Shown piece by piece: positions 16,897-24,628 of a DNA stretch of 64,000 nt. The DNA is taken from NCBI GenBank assembly GCA_965198095.1, contig OZ240239.1, forward strand, positions 248,001 through 312,000, read 5' to 3'. The DNA comes from CBDFJH01 sp965198095 (GTDB lineage: Bacteria; Latescibacterota; UBA2968; GCA-2709665). A program made the position numbers and the translations under genes. The notes under the pieces were generated by a model. The model ran no database searches. It was not told the origin of the DNA and worked only from the letters and a program-made list of their open reading frames with translations. The stretch's first letter is position 1; each line of letters opens with the position of its first letter.

Positions 16897-18900
16897 TTAC
16901 CATCCGCTCACCGTGTGCCCGTGCCCCGGGAACCAGATGGCGTCCACGACGAACGACCAGGTCACACCAAACGTATAGCCGACCAGCAGGCCGAGAAACA
17001 GCGGTTTGGTGCGTCGATAGAGCGTAACGCCTCCGACGCGCATCAAGATCGTCTTTAGCGCCCAGGCGATGAAGACGGGCATCACCAGAGAAGCATTGTT
17101 GTCGGCTGCGGAAAGTACCAGGCCGATCGGATGCAGGGTCCACCAGGCGAACCGGTTCCGCATGAAAATAAGAAGGGCCATCAGACCCGCACCGATCCCG
17201 TAGAACAGCAGCCGCATCGGGTCGGGAGCCACCGGTGACCGCATCAGGCCCAGCGTCGAGGAAAAGACTTGCTTGGGATTCCCGCCGAAGAAGAGTCCCG
17301 AGAAGTTGTAGGCCCCGTAGTTGTGTCCAAGGTGGATCGTGAACAGCACGGAGGTGCCCAGGCCGGCCAGCACGCCGATGCCCACCCAGAGCAGCAGCTG
17401 CCGACGGCTGCCCCGGATCGTGTGCCCCCATCTCGCGGCGTGGGCCAGGGAGGGCATGAACAGCCCCCGCATGTAGTCGATCAGCGAGTAGGAAAGCAGG
17501 ATGCCGGTCAGATTGGCCCGAGACATCACATCCGTGCCCCTCAGGTCCATCACGAACGCCTGCGGCGATACCGACGACTGTGCTGCAGGCACGCCCGCCT
17601 CGGCCGAGATCCTCGCCATGCCCAGGTAGATGATCCCCCCGGCGAACAGGAACATCCCGACCGTCACGGCGTCCATCCCGATCCGGTTCAGCCAAAACAC
17701 GGCGTAGCAGAGACTCAGCAGCAGGCCGAAGCACGCGACCCGATAGGACAGCATCTCTCCGCGATCGTCCGCGGGATGGGCCGACCGGACTGCCCTTAAG
17801 AAGACATCCCGGAGGTGATGACGGGCGACCCAGAGCCGCCAGATCACGAGGAAGCCGAGGGCACCGTGGCACTGCCAAGCCTCGGTCGGCGGATCGGCGC
17901 TGAACGAATCGGTCGACCAGCCGATCCGGTAGCCCAACCGGTTTTTGATCCCGCCCTCCACCACGTGCACCAGGAAGAAGAACCAGACGCTGAACAACAC
18001 CTGCAGGTTGGCGAAATAGCAAATACCGATCGTGTAGAACTGCAGCGGTTGAACCACGATAAACGGAGAATACCGCGTAAATCGGAAGTAGTCGAAATGG
18101 GGTGGCGGGTAAAAGATGAAGTGTGGAAGAGGCGGGTAGAGCCAGTGCATCGTGTTCCAGAAAAAGAGCGAGAGAGGCACGAGGGCGCCGATCCAAAACA
18201 GCCTGCCCTGCATGAACTCGGGAAGCAGCCGGCCGGAATCGGCACCTCGGGTCATCTCCATCGGGACGGTCGCGAGGGGGTAGGCCAGGCGTTCGTGCTC
18301 CACCCACGACTTGCGAAGAATCACCATCGCGCAGGCCGATCCGACAAAGATGGCCGCGATGATACTGGCCCACCAGGCCAAGGGGACGATCCAGGATGCC
18401 CAAGGGACATCCGCACCGGGTGGAAGCCCCTCGTAAAACGCGCGCAGCGCCTCCCGGTCCGTCTGCACGGCCCACGTGCTTAGATAGGGGTGATAGAACT
18501 CCCCCCACATGTTTTCCGGCGTGTCGAAGTAGAACGGCGACGAGATCACGCCCAGCAGAAAACCGGAGACGCCGGTCGTCGGCACGACCGAGCCGACCAT
18601 GCCGATCGCCACCACCACCAGCAGCTCGGACGACGAAAACGACAACCGTCGATGAATGAGTTTGAGGAGCGGGTTGACGAACCCGACAAGGAGGACGAAA
18701 AGGGAAAGCAGCGTGAGCTGGAGCGTCTGCAGATTCAGCCGGGTGCAGCGGACGATCGTCTCCGCATAGACCACCCAAAGGTTGACGAGAATCACAATCC
18801 CGACGCCGACGGCTGCAGAACGAAGGGTGATCCCTCGCACTGCGAAGGGTTCCGGCGCCGGTTCGGATCCTGAGGCCGCCTGTGCGGATGATGCTGTCAA
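16897..18900 (-). CDS. DUF6785/DUF6784-type polytopic membrane protein
   Basis: About 667 residues with 12 or more predicted membrane segments. Family signatures shared with the four paralogues in this window include VPTTGVSGFLLGVISSPFYF, GLPPGADVPWASWIVPLAWW, RLAYPLATVPMEM, SAEAGVPAAQ, and near the C-terminus WWTLHPIGLVLS and YRRTKPLFLGLLVGY. This family is probably an OPT-like transporter, but no substrate is established. The start is uncertain. TTG at 18900 is preferred because the following residues (TASSAQAASG) match the TTG-initiated paralogue at 31435, with AGGA 8 bases upstream; TTG 18939 is an alternative. It faces the M81 gene, and uptake of peptides or glycosides is a reasonable guess. 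Confidence 0.75.
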   Translation of the reverse strand: MTASSAQAASGSEPAPEPFAVRGITLRSAAVGVGIVILVNLWVVYAETIVRCTRLNLQTLQLTLLSLFVLLVGFVNPLLKLIHRRLSFSSSELLVVVAIGMVGSVVPTTGVSGFLLGVISSPFYFDTPENMWGEFYHPYLSTWAVQTDREALRAFYEGLPPGADVPWASWIVPLAWWASIIAAIFVGSACAMVILRKSWVEHERLAYPLATVPMEMTRGADSGRLLPEFMQGRLFWIGALVPLSLFFWNTMHWLYPPLPHFIFYPPPHFDYFRFTRYSPFIVVQPLQFYTIGICYFANLQVLFSVWFFFLVHVVEGGIKNRLGYRIGWSTDSFSADPPTEAWQCHGALGFLVIWRLWVARHHLRDVFLRAVRSAHPADDRGEMLSYRVACFGLLLSLCYAVFWLNRIGMDAVTVGMFLFAGGIIYLGMARISAEAGVPAAQSSVSPQAFVMDLRGTDVMSRANLTGILLSYSLIDYMRGLFMPSLAHAARWGHTIRGSRRQLLLWVGIGVLAGLGTSVLFTIHLGHNYGAYNFSGLFFGGNPKQVFSSTLGLMRSPVAPDPMRLLFYGIGAGLMALLIFMRNRFAWWTLHPIGLVLSAADNNASLVMPVFIAWALKTILMRVGGVTLYRRTKPLFLGLLVGYTFGVTWSFVVDAIWFPGHGHTVSGW

Positions 18901-19115
18901 GACGGTCGTCCTGAGAAAAATGAAAAGCGCCTCTTTCAAGACGCCTCGCCAGCGAGCTCAAACAATCACTATAGCAGAATAAATCTTCAAGCCTGAAAAC
19001 CAAAAGCAAAAATCCGGAGACTCGGGTCTGTCGGCCGTGACCCCACGTGAGGACCTGAAACCCGGAGCCAGACCTGTAGACCTCCGCCGGGCCGACGAAT
19101 TTGATGGCCTCCTGG

Positions 19116-19254
19116 CCTGAATCATTCAAAAATTTTCTGAAAAGTTTCCATAATTTTATGTAGAACAATAAGTTGTATAATTTTGAGCTGAAAAACCTTG
19201 TTTTGGTGCAATCACTGGAAAGCCCAGTATTTACGCAGATTTCATGAGTTATTC
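19116..19254 (+). repeat. AT-rich dispersed repeat, copy 1 (about 139 bp)
   Basis: This sequence recurs in inverted orientation at 58682-58827. Matching landmarks include ATAATTTTATGT, TTTTGGTGCAAT, CTGGAAAGCCCAG and TTTACGCAGATTT. The ends are imperfect inverted repeats of each other (CCTGAATCATTCA at the left, a TGA-TTATTCG-type right end). Its base composition differs sharply from the surrounding GC-rich DNA. Confidence 0.65.
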
Positions 19255-19270
19255 GAGCTAGAATGTCTTA

Positions 19271-19296
19271 TTACCGGGAGCGGTAAATAGTTGACA
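19271..19296 (+). promoter_or_regulatory. Palindrome next to a TTGACA box
   Basis: TTACCG-GGAG-CGGTAA (19271-19286) is a perfect 6-bp inverted repeat lying 4 bases before TTGACA (19291-19296). No good -10 box lies at the usual distance, so an operator or promoter role for the DUF3179 lipoprotein gene is only a suggestion. Confidence 0.3.
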
Positions 19297-19711
19297 TCAT
19301 TTCCGTATTACAGGGGCGTATCGTGTCAGCCGTATCGTGCCCTCCTTGGTCACTCCGTCCGTGTCGAGTGCCCCGGGCCCATAGAGCGAGGGGTTTATCG
19401 AGAGACGAGGCTCACCTGACAGGCTGGCCCGCGCCCTTCGATACACCCGCAAGACCATTGGGTTATAATCAGCCGAACATCCTGCTCATCGGGCACTCAG
19501 GGACACGGGACCTTTGCACTCATCACAGCCCCTCGAACCCGGCCCCGTTCGTGTCGAGTGCCCGAGCCCGGGGGTATGGCGTCAACTATATAGTGCTCTC
19601 CTTAATAACATATTTTAACAGGACGTTCATCGAGGCACAGACCTTGCGAATACGATTCGTATTGACGTATATTCAGGTACCACGCCATCGACGACCAAGG
19701 CAGACCTGACC

Positions 19712-20890
19712 ATGAGACGGGCCCTTTCCGCAGCTTTTCTCGCCACGCTTGGATTTGGACTCTTCGGCTGCGGTGGAGATACAACGACAAATCCGGGCGC
19801 CACGACCCGGGGGGGCAGCACGAGCGGCGGAGGTCCGGCGCCTGCCGCCGGGCCGGGCGCGTCAGGCGAAAGCGGACGGAACTTCCTGAATATCTCCTCC
19901 TTCCCGTTCGATGAGATCAAGGTCATCGTCGACAGAGATGCCATTCCGGCGCTGACCGACCCTGCCTTTGTGAGTCCCGGGCACGATGCGGCCGCCTACC
20001 TCGCGGACACCGACCTGGTCCTGGGCATACGGATGGGTGGCACGGCCAAGGCCTACCCGCACAACATCGGATGGTGGCACGAGATCGTAAACGATTACCT
20101 GGGTGGCCGCCCCATCGTCGTGACGCTCTGCCCGCTGACCGGCACCGGCATGGTGTTCGATGGACAGAGCCTGGACGACCTTCCACGAATAACAGCGGGC
20201 GTTTCGGGCATGCTCTTCAACAACAATCTGATCATGTACGACCGGCGGGATGGCGACACCCTCTATCCGCAGATGATCGCCACCGGGATAAGGGGCTCTT
20301 TCGAACTCTTGAACCTGATTCCGGCCATAGAGACCACGTGGGGCTACTGGAAGCGACTCTACCCGGACACAGAGGTGGTCAGTGCATTCAACGGTGTCTA
20401 CAACCTCAGTCAATACACGGTCTACCCGTATGGCAGCTATAGAGAGCCGGATACCTTCCCCATTTACTCCACCTTCCCACGGCTGGAAAAGAATCCGATC
20501 GCGGATCGATTCGAACCCAAATCCGTGGTCCTCGGCGTCCGTTTCGGGGCGCAGACCAAGGCCTACCCCTTCGAAAACATGGGCAGTGACGCGGTGATCA
20601 ACGACAGGGTGGGCGAACAAGACATCGTCGTGATATATTACGATGCTGAAAAGCTGGCCGTCGCCTACTTCCGGTGGGCCGGCCAGATCCTGACGTTCGA
20701 CAAGGTGGCTTCAAACGATCCGGTCTATCCCTTCCTGCTCAAAGACAGGGAGACCGGCACGGTCTGGAATCTGATGGGCAGGGCGGTCGAAGGAGAGCTC
20801 CGGGGCAGGCAATTGACTCAGGCTCCGGCCCATAACGCCTTCTGGTTTGCGTGGGCCACCTTCTGGCAGGACACCGAGATCTTTGAGTAA
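19712..20890 (+). CDS. DUF3179 domain lipoprotein
   Basis: 392 residues. An N-terminal lipoprotein signal ends at LFGC (Cys at about residue 20), followed by a Gly/Ser/Thr/Pro-rich linker to about residue 50. The rest matches the DUF3179 pattern: DEIKVIVDRDAIPALTDPAFV, VLGIRMGGTAKAYP, IVNDYLGGRPIVVTLCPLTGTGMVF and a second half with VLGVRFGAQTKAYPFENM and INDRVGEQDIVVIYY. The family's CPL-T-G motif is present. Function is unknown; it is probably anchored in the membrane facing the periplasm. The ATG has only a weak ribosome-binding site. A hairpin with T-run follows the stop. Confidence 0.85.
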   Translation: MRRALSAAFLATLGFGLFGCGGDTTTNPGATTRGGSTSGGGPAPAAGPGASGESGRNFLNISSFPFDEIKVIVDRDAIPALTDPAFVSPGHDAAAYLADTDLVLGIRMGGTAKAYPHNIGWWHEIVNDYLGGRPIVVTLCPLTGTGMVFDGQSLDDLPRITAGVSGMLFNNNLIMYDRRDGDTLYPQMIATGIRGSFELLNLIPAIETTWGYWKRLYPDTEVVSAFNGVYNLSQYTVYPYGSYREPDTFPIYSTFPRLEKNPIADRFEPKSVVLGVRFGAQTKAYPFENMGSDAVINDRVGEQDIVVIYYDAEKLAVAYFRWAGQILTFDKVASNDPVYPFLLKDRETGTVWNLMGRAVEGELRGRQLTQAPAHNAFWFAWATFWQDTEIFE

Positions 20891-20917
20891 GTGTCAGACG
20901 AGAATAAAGACGTAGAG

Positions 20918-20945
20918 AGAAGACCCCCCGGCCTTCTTTTGTTTT
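20918..20945 (+). terminator. Probable Rho-independent terminator after the DUF3179 gene
   Basis: AGAAGACC pairs with GGCCTTCT (one mismatch) around a 4-base C loop, followed directly by a TTT-G-TTTT run. It lies about 30 bases after the DUF3179 stop. Confidence 0.6.
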
Positions 20946-20981
20946 CACCGTACGCCGCTCGAGCCCCGCAGAATCTGTTGG

Positions 20982-21578
20982 ATGGACCGCATGCACGTTC
21001 CGATGAAGGCCGTTTTCTGGATCCTACCCCTCTGTCTGTTTGCCTGCGGTAATGGCGCCAGGATCATCGCCACGGATAAGAGCGAATCCGGTTCCGTCTC
21101 TGAAGTGTCTCTTTCGTCCGCGCTGTTGATCGCCGTGATCAATGAGGACCTTGAAGAGATGAGGAAGCTGCTTGACCGGGGAGCCCTGGCGAATGACGCC
21201 CTGCAGGTCGCGGTAGCTGGCGGTAATCGCGATGTCGTCAAGTTGCTCCTCGATAGAGGTGCCGTGCCTGATGAACTGACCGTGCTGCTGGCGGTCGCCG
21301 TGACCCGCTTGCACGGAGAGAAAGGTCGCGATGTGGTCCGGTTCCTGCTCCAGCGCGGGGCCAAGGGCGATTGGAGGTCCCTCTACGGCGCGATTCACTT
21401 CGACGATATCGATCTCGTCCGCATCCTGCTCAATCCGGATTACGCTGCTATAGACATAAACCAGAAAGATGGAGAAGGTTATACCGCCCTGGACGAAGCT
21501 GTAGAGTGGAACCGTTGGGAAATTGCCCAATTGCTGAGGGAATATGGAGGGGAGCATGGGAACAGCAATACGGATTAG
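20982..21578 (+). CDS. Ankyrin-repeat lipoprotein
   Basis: 198 residues. The signal segment ends at the lipobox LFAC (Cys at about residue 22), and the rest holds about four ankyrin repeats: LLIAVINEDLEEMRKLLDRGA, ALQVAVAGGNRDVVKLLLDRGA, LAVAVTRLHGEKGRDVVRFLLQRGA, then GYTALDEAVEWNRWEIAQLL. It probably acts as a periplasmic protein-binding module. The first ATG (20982) and an internal ATG (21003) are both possible; neither has a clear ribosome-binding site. It may be transcribed separately from the DUF3179 gene because of the intervening terminator. Confidence 0.8.
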   Translation: MDRMHVPMKAVFWILPLCLFACGNGARIIATDKSESGSVSEVSLSSALLIAVINEDLEEMRKLLDRGALANDALQVAVAGGNRDVVKLLLDRGAVPDELTVLLAVAVTRLHGEKGRDVVRFLLQRGAKGDWRSLYGAIHFDDIDLVRILLNPDYAAIDINQKDGEGYTALDEAVEWNRWEIAQLLREYGGEHGNSNTD

Positions 21579-21655
21579 GCCCGAGAGAGCATCCACGCTT
21601 TTTGGGTCTTCGAAGAAAGATGTCTGTTTCTTGTAACGCCTTCCCTGAAGTTCGA

Positions 21656-24148
21656 TCAAAATAGCAGCACAGAGACCGATTTCTGGATCATGGCAATCGA
21701 GACGGAGCCCATCCCCACGAGGGCCATGCCCGCGAAAAAACCGGCGAGCAGCACGGCGGCGTAGAGGCGCCACTGCTGCTTGCCGTATTTCTTCTGGAAA
21801 TAGTAGCGCGCGAGGAGCGCGCCCACGATCTCGGTGATCATCACGTGCGGGATATTCGTCAGGCTCCGCACGTAGCCGAAAATCAGCAGGATCGGCAGGC
21901 CGAAGATCGACAGGATGATGAACGTCAAGAGACCCACGGTGAAACCGATCGCGATTACCTTCGGCTTCAGGGCCTCGAAAAGAATCGGCTTGTCGTCGGA
22001 GCTCTGAAGGAATGCCCCATCGAAAGAGGGCACCTCGTCGACTTCAAACTGGTAGACCCACGTCCGCCCCTCCCCACCCTGCATCTCTTCGATCACCAGC
22101 TTCGGATTGGGCGTGTCCACGTGGAGGCTGTCGGCAGGCCGTTTGACCGTGGGGGACATCGAAGGCAAAACGTCCGAGACCACACGCGTCAGAGGCCTCG
22201 CGCGGACTGACCTTGGGGGCTCGGGAGGCGACTCTGCGCCTTCGAAGTTGGTGTAGAAGATACCGACGCGCGACCAGGGACCAACCGCCCTGAGATCTTC
22301 CTCATCAATCTTCCCGTCCCCATTCGAATCCTTCTTCTCAGGGCCCTTCATCCACGCCTCATACCGCTTCCGAAACGCCTCCGAGTCTATGTCCTCCCGA
22401 GTCCGGGCTCGCCAGTACCACCAACTTCGGTCGCTCAGGTTGCCCGGGATCCAGACGATCGTTCCAGACGAAGCGTCGGGCACGATTTCGCTGCGCATCG
22501 TGCTCGTATACCAGACGCACTGCTGAAGCGCGCGGAGGGGCCACATCAACTGGACGTAGGGATAGGCGTCTGAGGGGATCGGGGCCAGCTTCCAGATGTA
22601 GGACCAATAGAAGAAGCTGGTCAACAGAATCAGGGGGACCATGAAGATTTCAGCCTTCAGGATGCCGGTGAACTTCGAGCCGGTCAGCTCGATCTGTCTG
22701 AATTTCTCGGCATCGGCCGCGTAGCTGGTCAAGGGAAACGGGACGAACCAGATGTCGACGCCGCGGAAGCCGCTGAGAAAAATCGTGGTCTCTTTGACGT
22801 AGGGAATGTTGACGCTCTGACCGACGAGCCCGTCGAGCCGTGCGTTCACGAACGAGATGAGCGGCGTGTAGACAAAGGCGAAGATGAGGAAGAAGATCAT
22901 CACGGTCCTGCTGATCAGGGCCGGAAAGAGGAGCTTGGCGAGCGCGATCGTGTAGATGCTGGCAAGGCAGAACAGGATGATACAGATCCAAATCCGGAAG
23001 TCTCCACGTCCTGGCGGAGGGGTCCAGCTCCCCTTCTCCCGTTTCTCGATCCTCGCGGACCGCACGCCCGTGAAGACTTGGTAGAGGCCGATGAGGGTGA
23101 TGGCGAACGTGAGCCCGATGCCGAAAGACATCCAGAAGTCGATGCCGGTCACAAAGTGAGTCTGAATCGTGTCCATCCCCATGATCCAGTGCGGCATGTA
23201 GCCGTACTCGTGTAAGATCGGGCTGGCGATCGAGTGGACCACCACGCCGAGAAATGACCCCATCACCGCCCAGAACGGTGCGAGGAGGCCGGCGAAGATC
23301 GGCCCCAGGTGAAGCGTGAATCCGAGCGGCGTTGCCGGCAGGAAGTTGCCGGTGTATTGCGTAAAGTCGACCCACGGGATCGGGATGATCTGGACCGGCT
23401 CCTCCATAATGGCTCCGGTAATGGCAGGGACCCCCACGTAGATCGCACCCCAGACCACGCCGATCACCGCCCCGATGCTGAAGACGCGCCATTTCCACGT
23501 GATCTCCCCGCTGCTCTCCTCGGCAAGGGCCATCGCGGTCTGGGCGTTGATCGGCGCAAACGGAAAGGGAAGGCGCTCATAGTCGGAGGTGAGCCGGAAG
23601 AGGACGTAGCTGGCCGTGAACCAGGCGATGCGCGCCATGATGAAGCCGAGGATCATAATCGAGATCGGCCAGAGCCAGTCCGCGTGGAAGAAGGTCCGTT
23701 CGGCGAGGGCTTCCGAATCGGGCGGAGGGGCCCACCACCGGGGGATCAGCTCGGAAATCCCGAACTGTTTGGCTGCAGGAGATTGGACGAAGTACTGGTT
23801 CCAGAGCATCCCCTCCGCCGCGCCGGTCTCCCGGGCGACGAGCGCGCTCGTGACGTAGTAGAGGAGGTAGAGCTCCTGCCGTTTCAACACCGTGAAAGAC
23901 CGCTTCGACAGCTCCAGGAAAAGAATGATCGTGACCCATTGTGCAGCCGCCCCGATCGAGCCTCCGATCATCAGCTCCAGGTAGATGTTGCCCGGGACCA
24001 TGATGACCGAGACGAACAGGGCGCCCAGAATCGTCTTGGTGTTGAAGCCCTCTTCAAAGCGGTCGGGCGTTTCGAGGAGATCTCGATACTCCTCGATCTC
24101 CCGGAACTGGGTCGATTTACGTCGTCGAAGGAAGTTCGCTAAACCCAT
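21656..24148 (-). CDS. OPT-like polytopic transporter with an EF-hand-type loop
   Basis: 830 residues with about 14 membrane segments. The early part (LELMIGGSIGAAAQWVTIIL, GMLWNQYFVQSPAAKQFG, YERLPFPFAPINAQTAMAL) resembles the large peptide-transporter-like proteins of planctomycetes and relatives, distant from the OPT family and from the DUF6785 proteins here. A long soluble insert at about residues 560-720 carries DSNGDGKIDEED (about 606-617), a textbook calcium-binding EF-hand or dockerin-type loop. Further membrane segments follow. Substrate unknown. It precedes a decayed phyH and the M28/FtsX fusion on the same strand, so uptake of peptides is a reasonable guess. Confidence 0.75.
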   Translation of the reverse strand: MGLANFLRRRKSTQFREIEEYRDLLETPDRFEEGFNTKTILGALFVSVIMVPGNIYLELMIGGSIGAAAQWVTIILFLELSKRSFTVLKRQELYLLYYVTSALVARETGAAEGMLWNQYFVQSPAAKQFGISELIPRWWAPPPDSEALAERTFFHADWLWPISIMILGFIMARIAWFTASYVLFRLTSDYERLPFPFAPINAQTAMALAEESSGEITWKWRVFSIGAVIGVVWGAIYVGVPAITGAIMEEPVQIIPIPWVDFTQYTGNFLPATPLGFTLHLGPIFAGLLAPFWAVMGSFLGVVVHSIASPILHEYGYMPHWIMGMDTIQTHFVTGIDFWMSFGIGLTFAITLIGLYQVFTGVRSARIEKREKGSWTPPPGRGDFRIWICIILFCLASIYTIALAKLLFPALISRTVMIFFLIFAFVYTPLISFVNARLDGLVGQSVNIPYVKETTIFLSGFRGVDIWFVPFPLTSYAADAEKFRQIELTGSKFTGILKAEIFMVPLILLTSFFYWSYIWKLAPIPSDAYPYVQLMWPLRALQQCVWYTSTMRSEIVPDASSGTIVWIPGNLSDRSWWYWRARTREDIDSEAFRKRYEAWMKGPEKKDSNGDGKIDEEDLRAVGPWSRVGIFYTNFEGAESPPEPPRSVRARPLTRVVSDVLPSMSPTVKRPADSLHVDTPNPKLVIEEMQGGEGRTWVYQFEVDEVPSFDGAFLQSSDDKPILFEALKPKVIAIGFTVGLLTFIILSIFGLPILLIFGYVRSLTNIPHVMITEIVGALLARYYFQKKYGKQQWRLYAAVLLAGFFAGMALVGMGSVSIAMIQKSVSVLLF

Positions 24149-24608
24149 AGGCCGTTATGGAAATCGTTGACCTGGTTGACGAAGGACCGCAGACCCTGTC
24201 GTCGCAGGCCAAAACCTGCAGCAACCTCGCGACGAAACCGGTTTCCTCTCGCGGTCCGTCCCCGAGGCATTTGGATAGGAACTGTGCATTGTCTGATCGT
24301 GGAAGAAGACGGCGTCGCCTCGCGCGACTTCTCAGGGTCATGACGGGCAGATCGTTCAGCGTCTCGCCTTCGACCCGCCATCCGAAGCCGGTCGTTTCCG
24401 TCATTCTCTGGACGCTGAACCGTTTCTTGTGGCTGCCCGGGATCATCTTGAGGCAGCCGTTTTCGGTGTCCGCGTCGTCGAGGGCGATCCAGATCAAGAT
24501 CTTGCTGACACCTCGCCAGTAATACCAGTCCTGATGCCACGGCGATTCGAAGCCTGACCTTCCTTCCCGGTCTTTTCTGGCATACCTGGACCTCGTGAAG
24601 ATCGGAGA
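24139..24608 (-). pseudogene. Decayed phytanoyl-CoA dioxygenase family gene
   Basis: The remnant has no start and is read in at least three frames. One frame gives ESPWHQDWYYWRGVSK (the H-x-D iron motif), then LDDADTENGCLKMIPGSHKK, the core PhyH tract. A shift near 24330 moves the distal iron site, GDAVFFHDQTMHSSYPNAS, into another frame. A third frame supplies a tail (REVAAGFGLRRQGLRSFVNQVNDFHNGLWV region) to the stop at 24139. The motifs are intact but out of frame, so the loss looks recent. It overlaps the start of the transporter gene by about 10 bases. Confidence 0.75.
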
Positions 24609-24628
24609 CCGCCGGGTTGTTGCCTGGC

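Larger units (their letters stand above)
18901..19711. other. Long AT-richer intergenic region with repeats and possible control sites
   Basis: This stretch of about 800 bp between divergent genes has no convincing gene. It holds a 139-bp AT-rich repeat (19116-19254), a 6-bp palindrome beside TTGACA (19271-19296), a TATAAT at 19464-19469 and two direct copies of CGTGTCGAGTGCCC (19360-19373 and 19550-19563). Confidence 0.6.

Noticed and set aside
16889..19168. A 759-codon open frame covering the DUF6785 gene on the minus strand.
   Set aside because: Its translation is Arg/Pro/Gly-rich without membrane segments, while the other frame gives clear family motifs; it is a shadow frame of GC-rich DNA.
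19464..19469. TATAAT box as the DUF3179 promoter.
   Set aside because: No acceptable -35 sequence 16-18 bases upstream, so it was not listed as a separate promoter.
19323..19709. A 128-codon plus-strand frame upstream of the DUF3179 gene.
   Set aside because: Biased composition, no family resemblance, and it spans direct repeats and promoter-like sequence.
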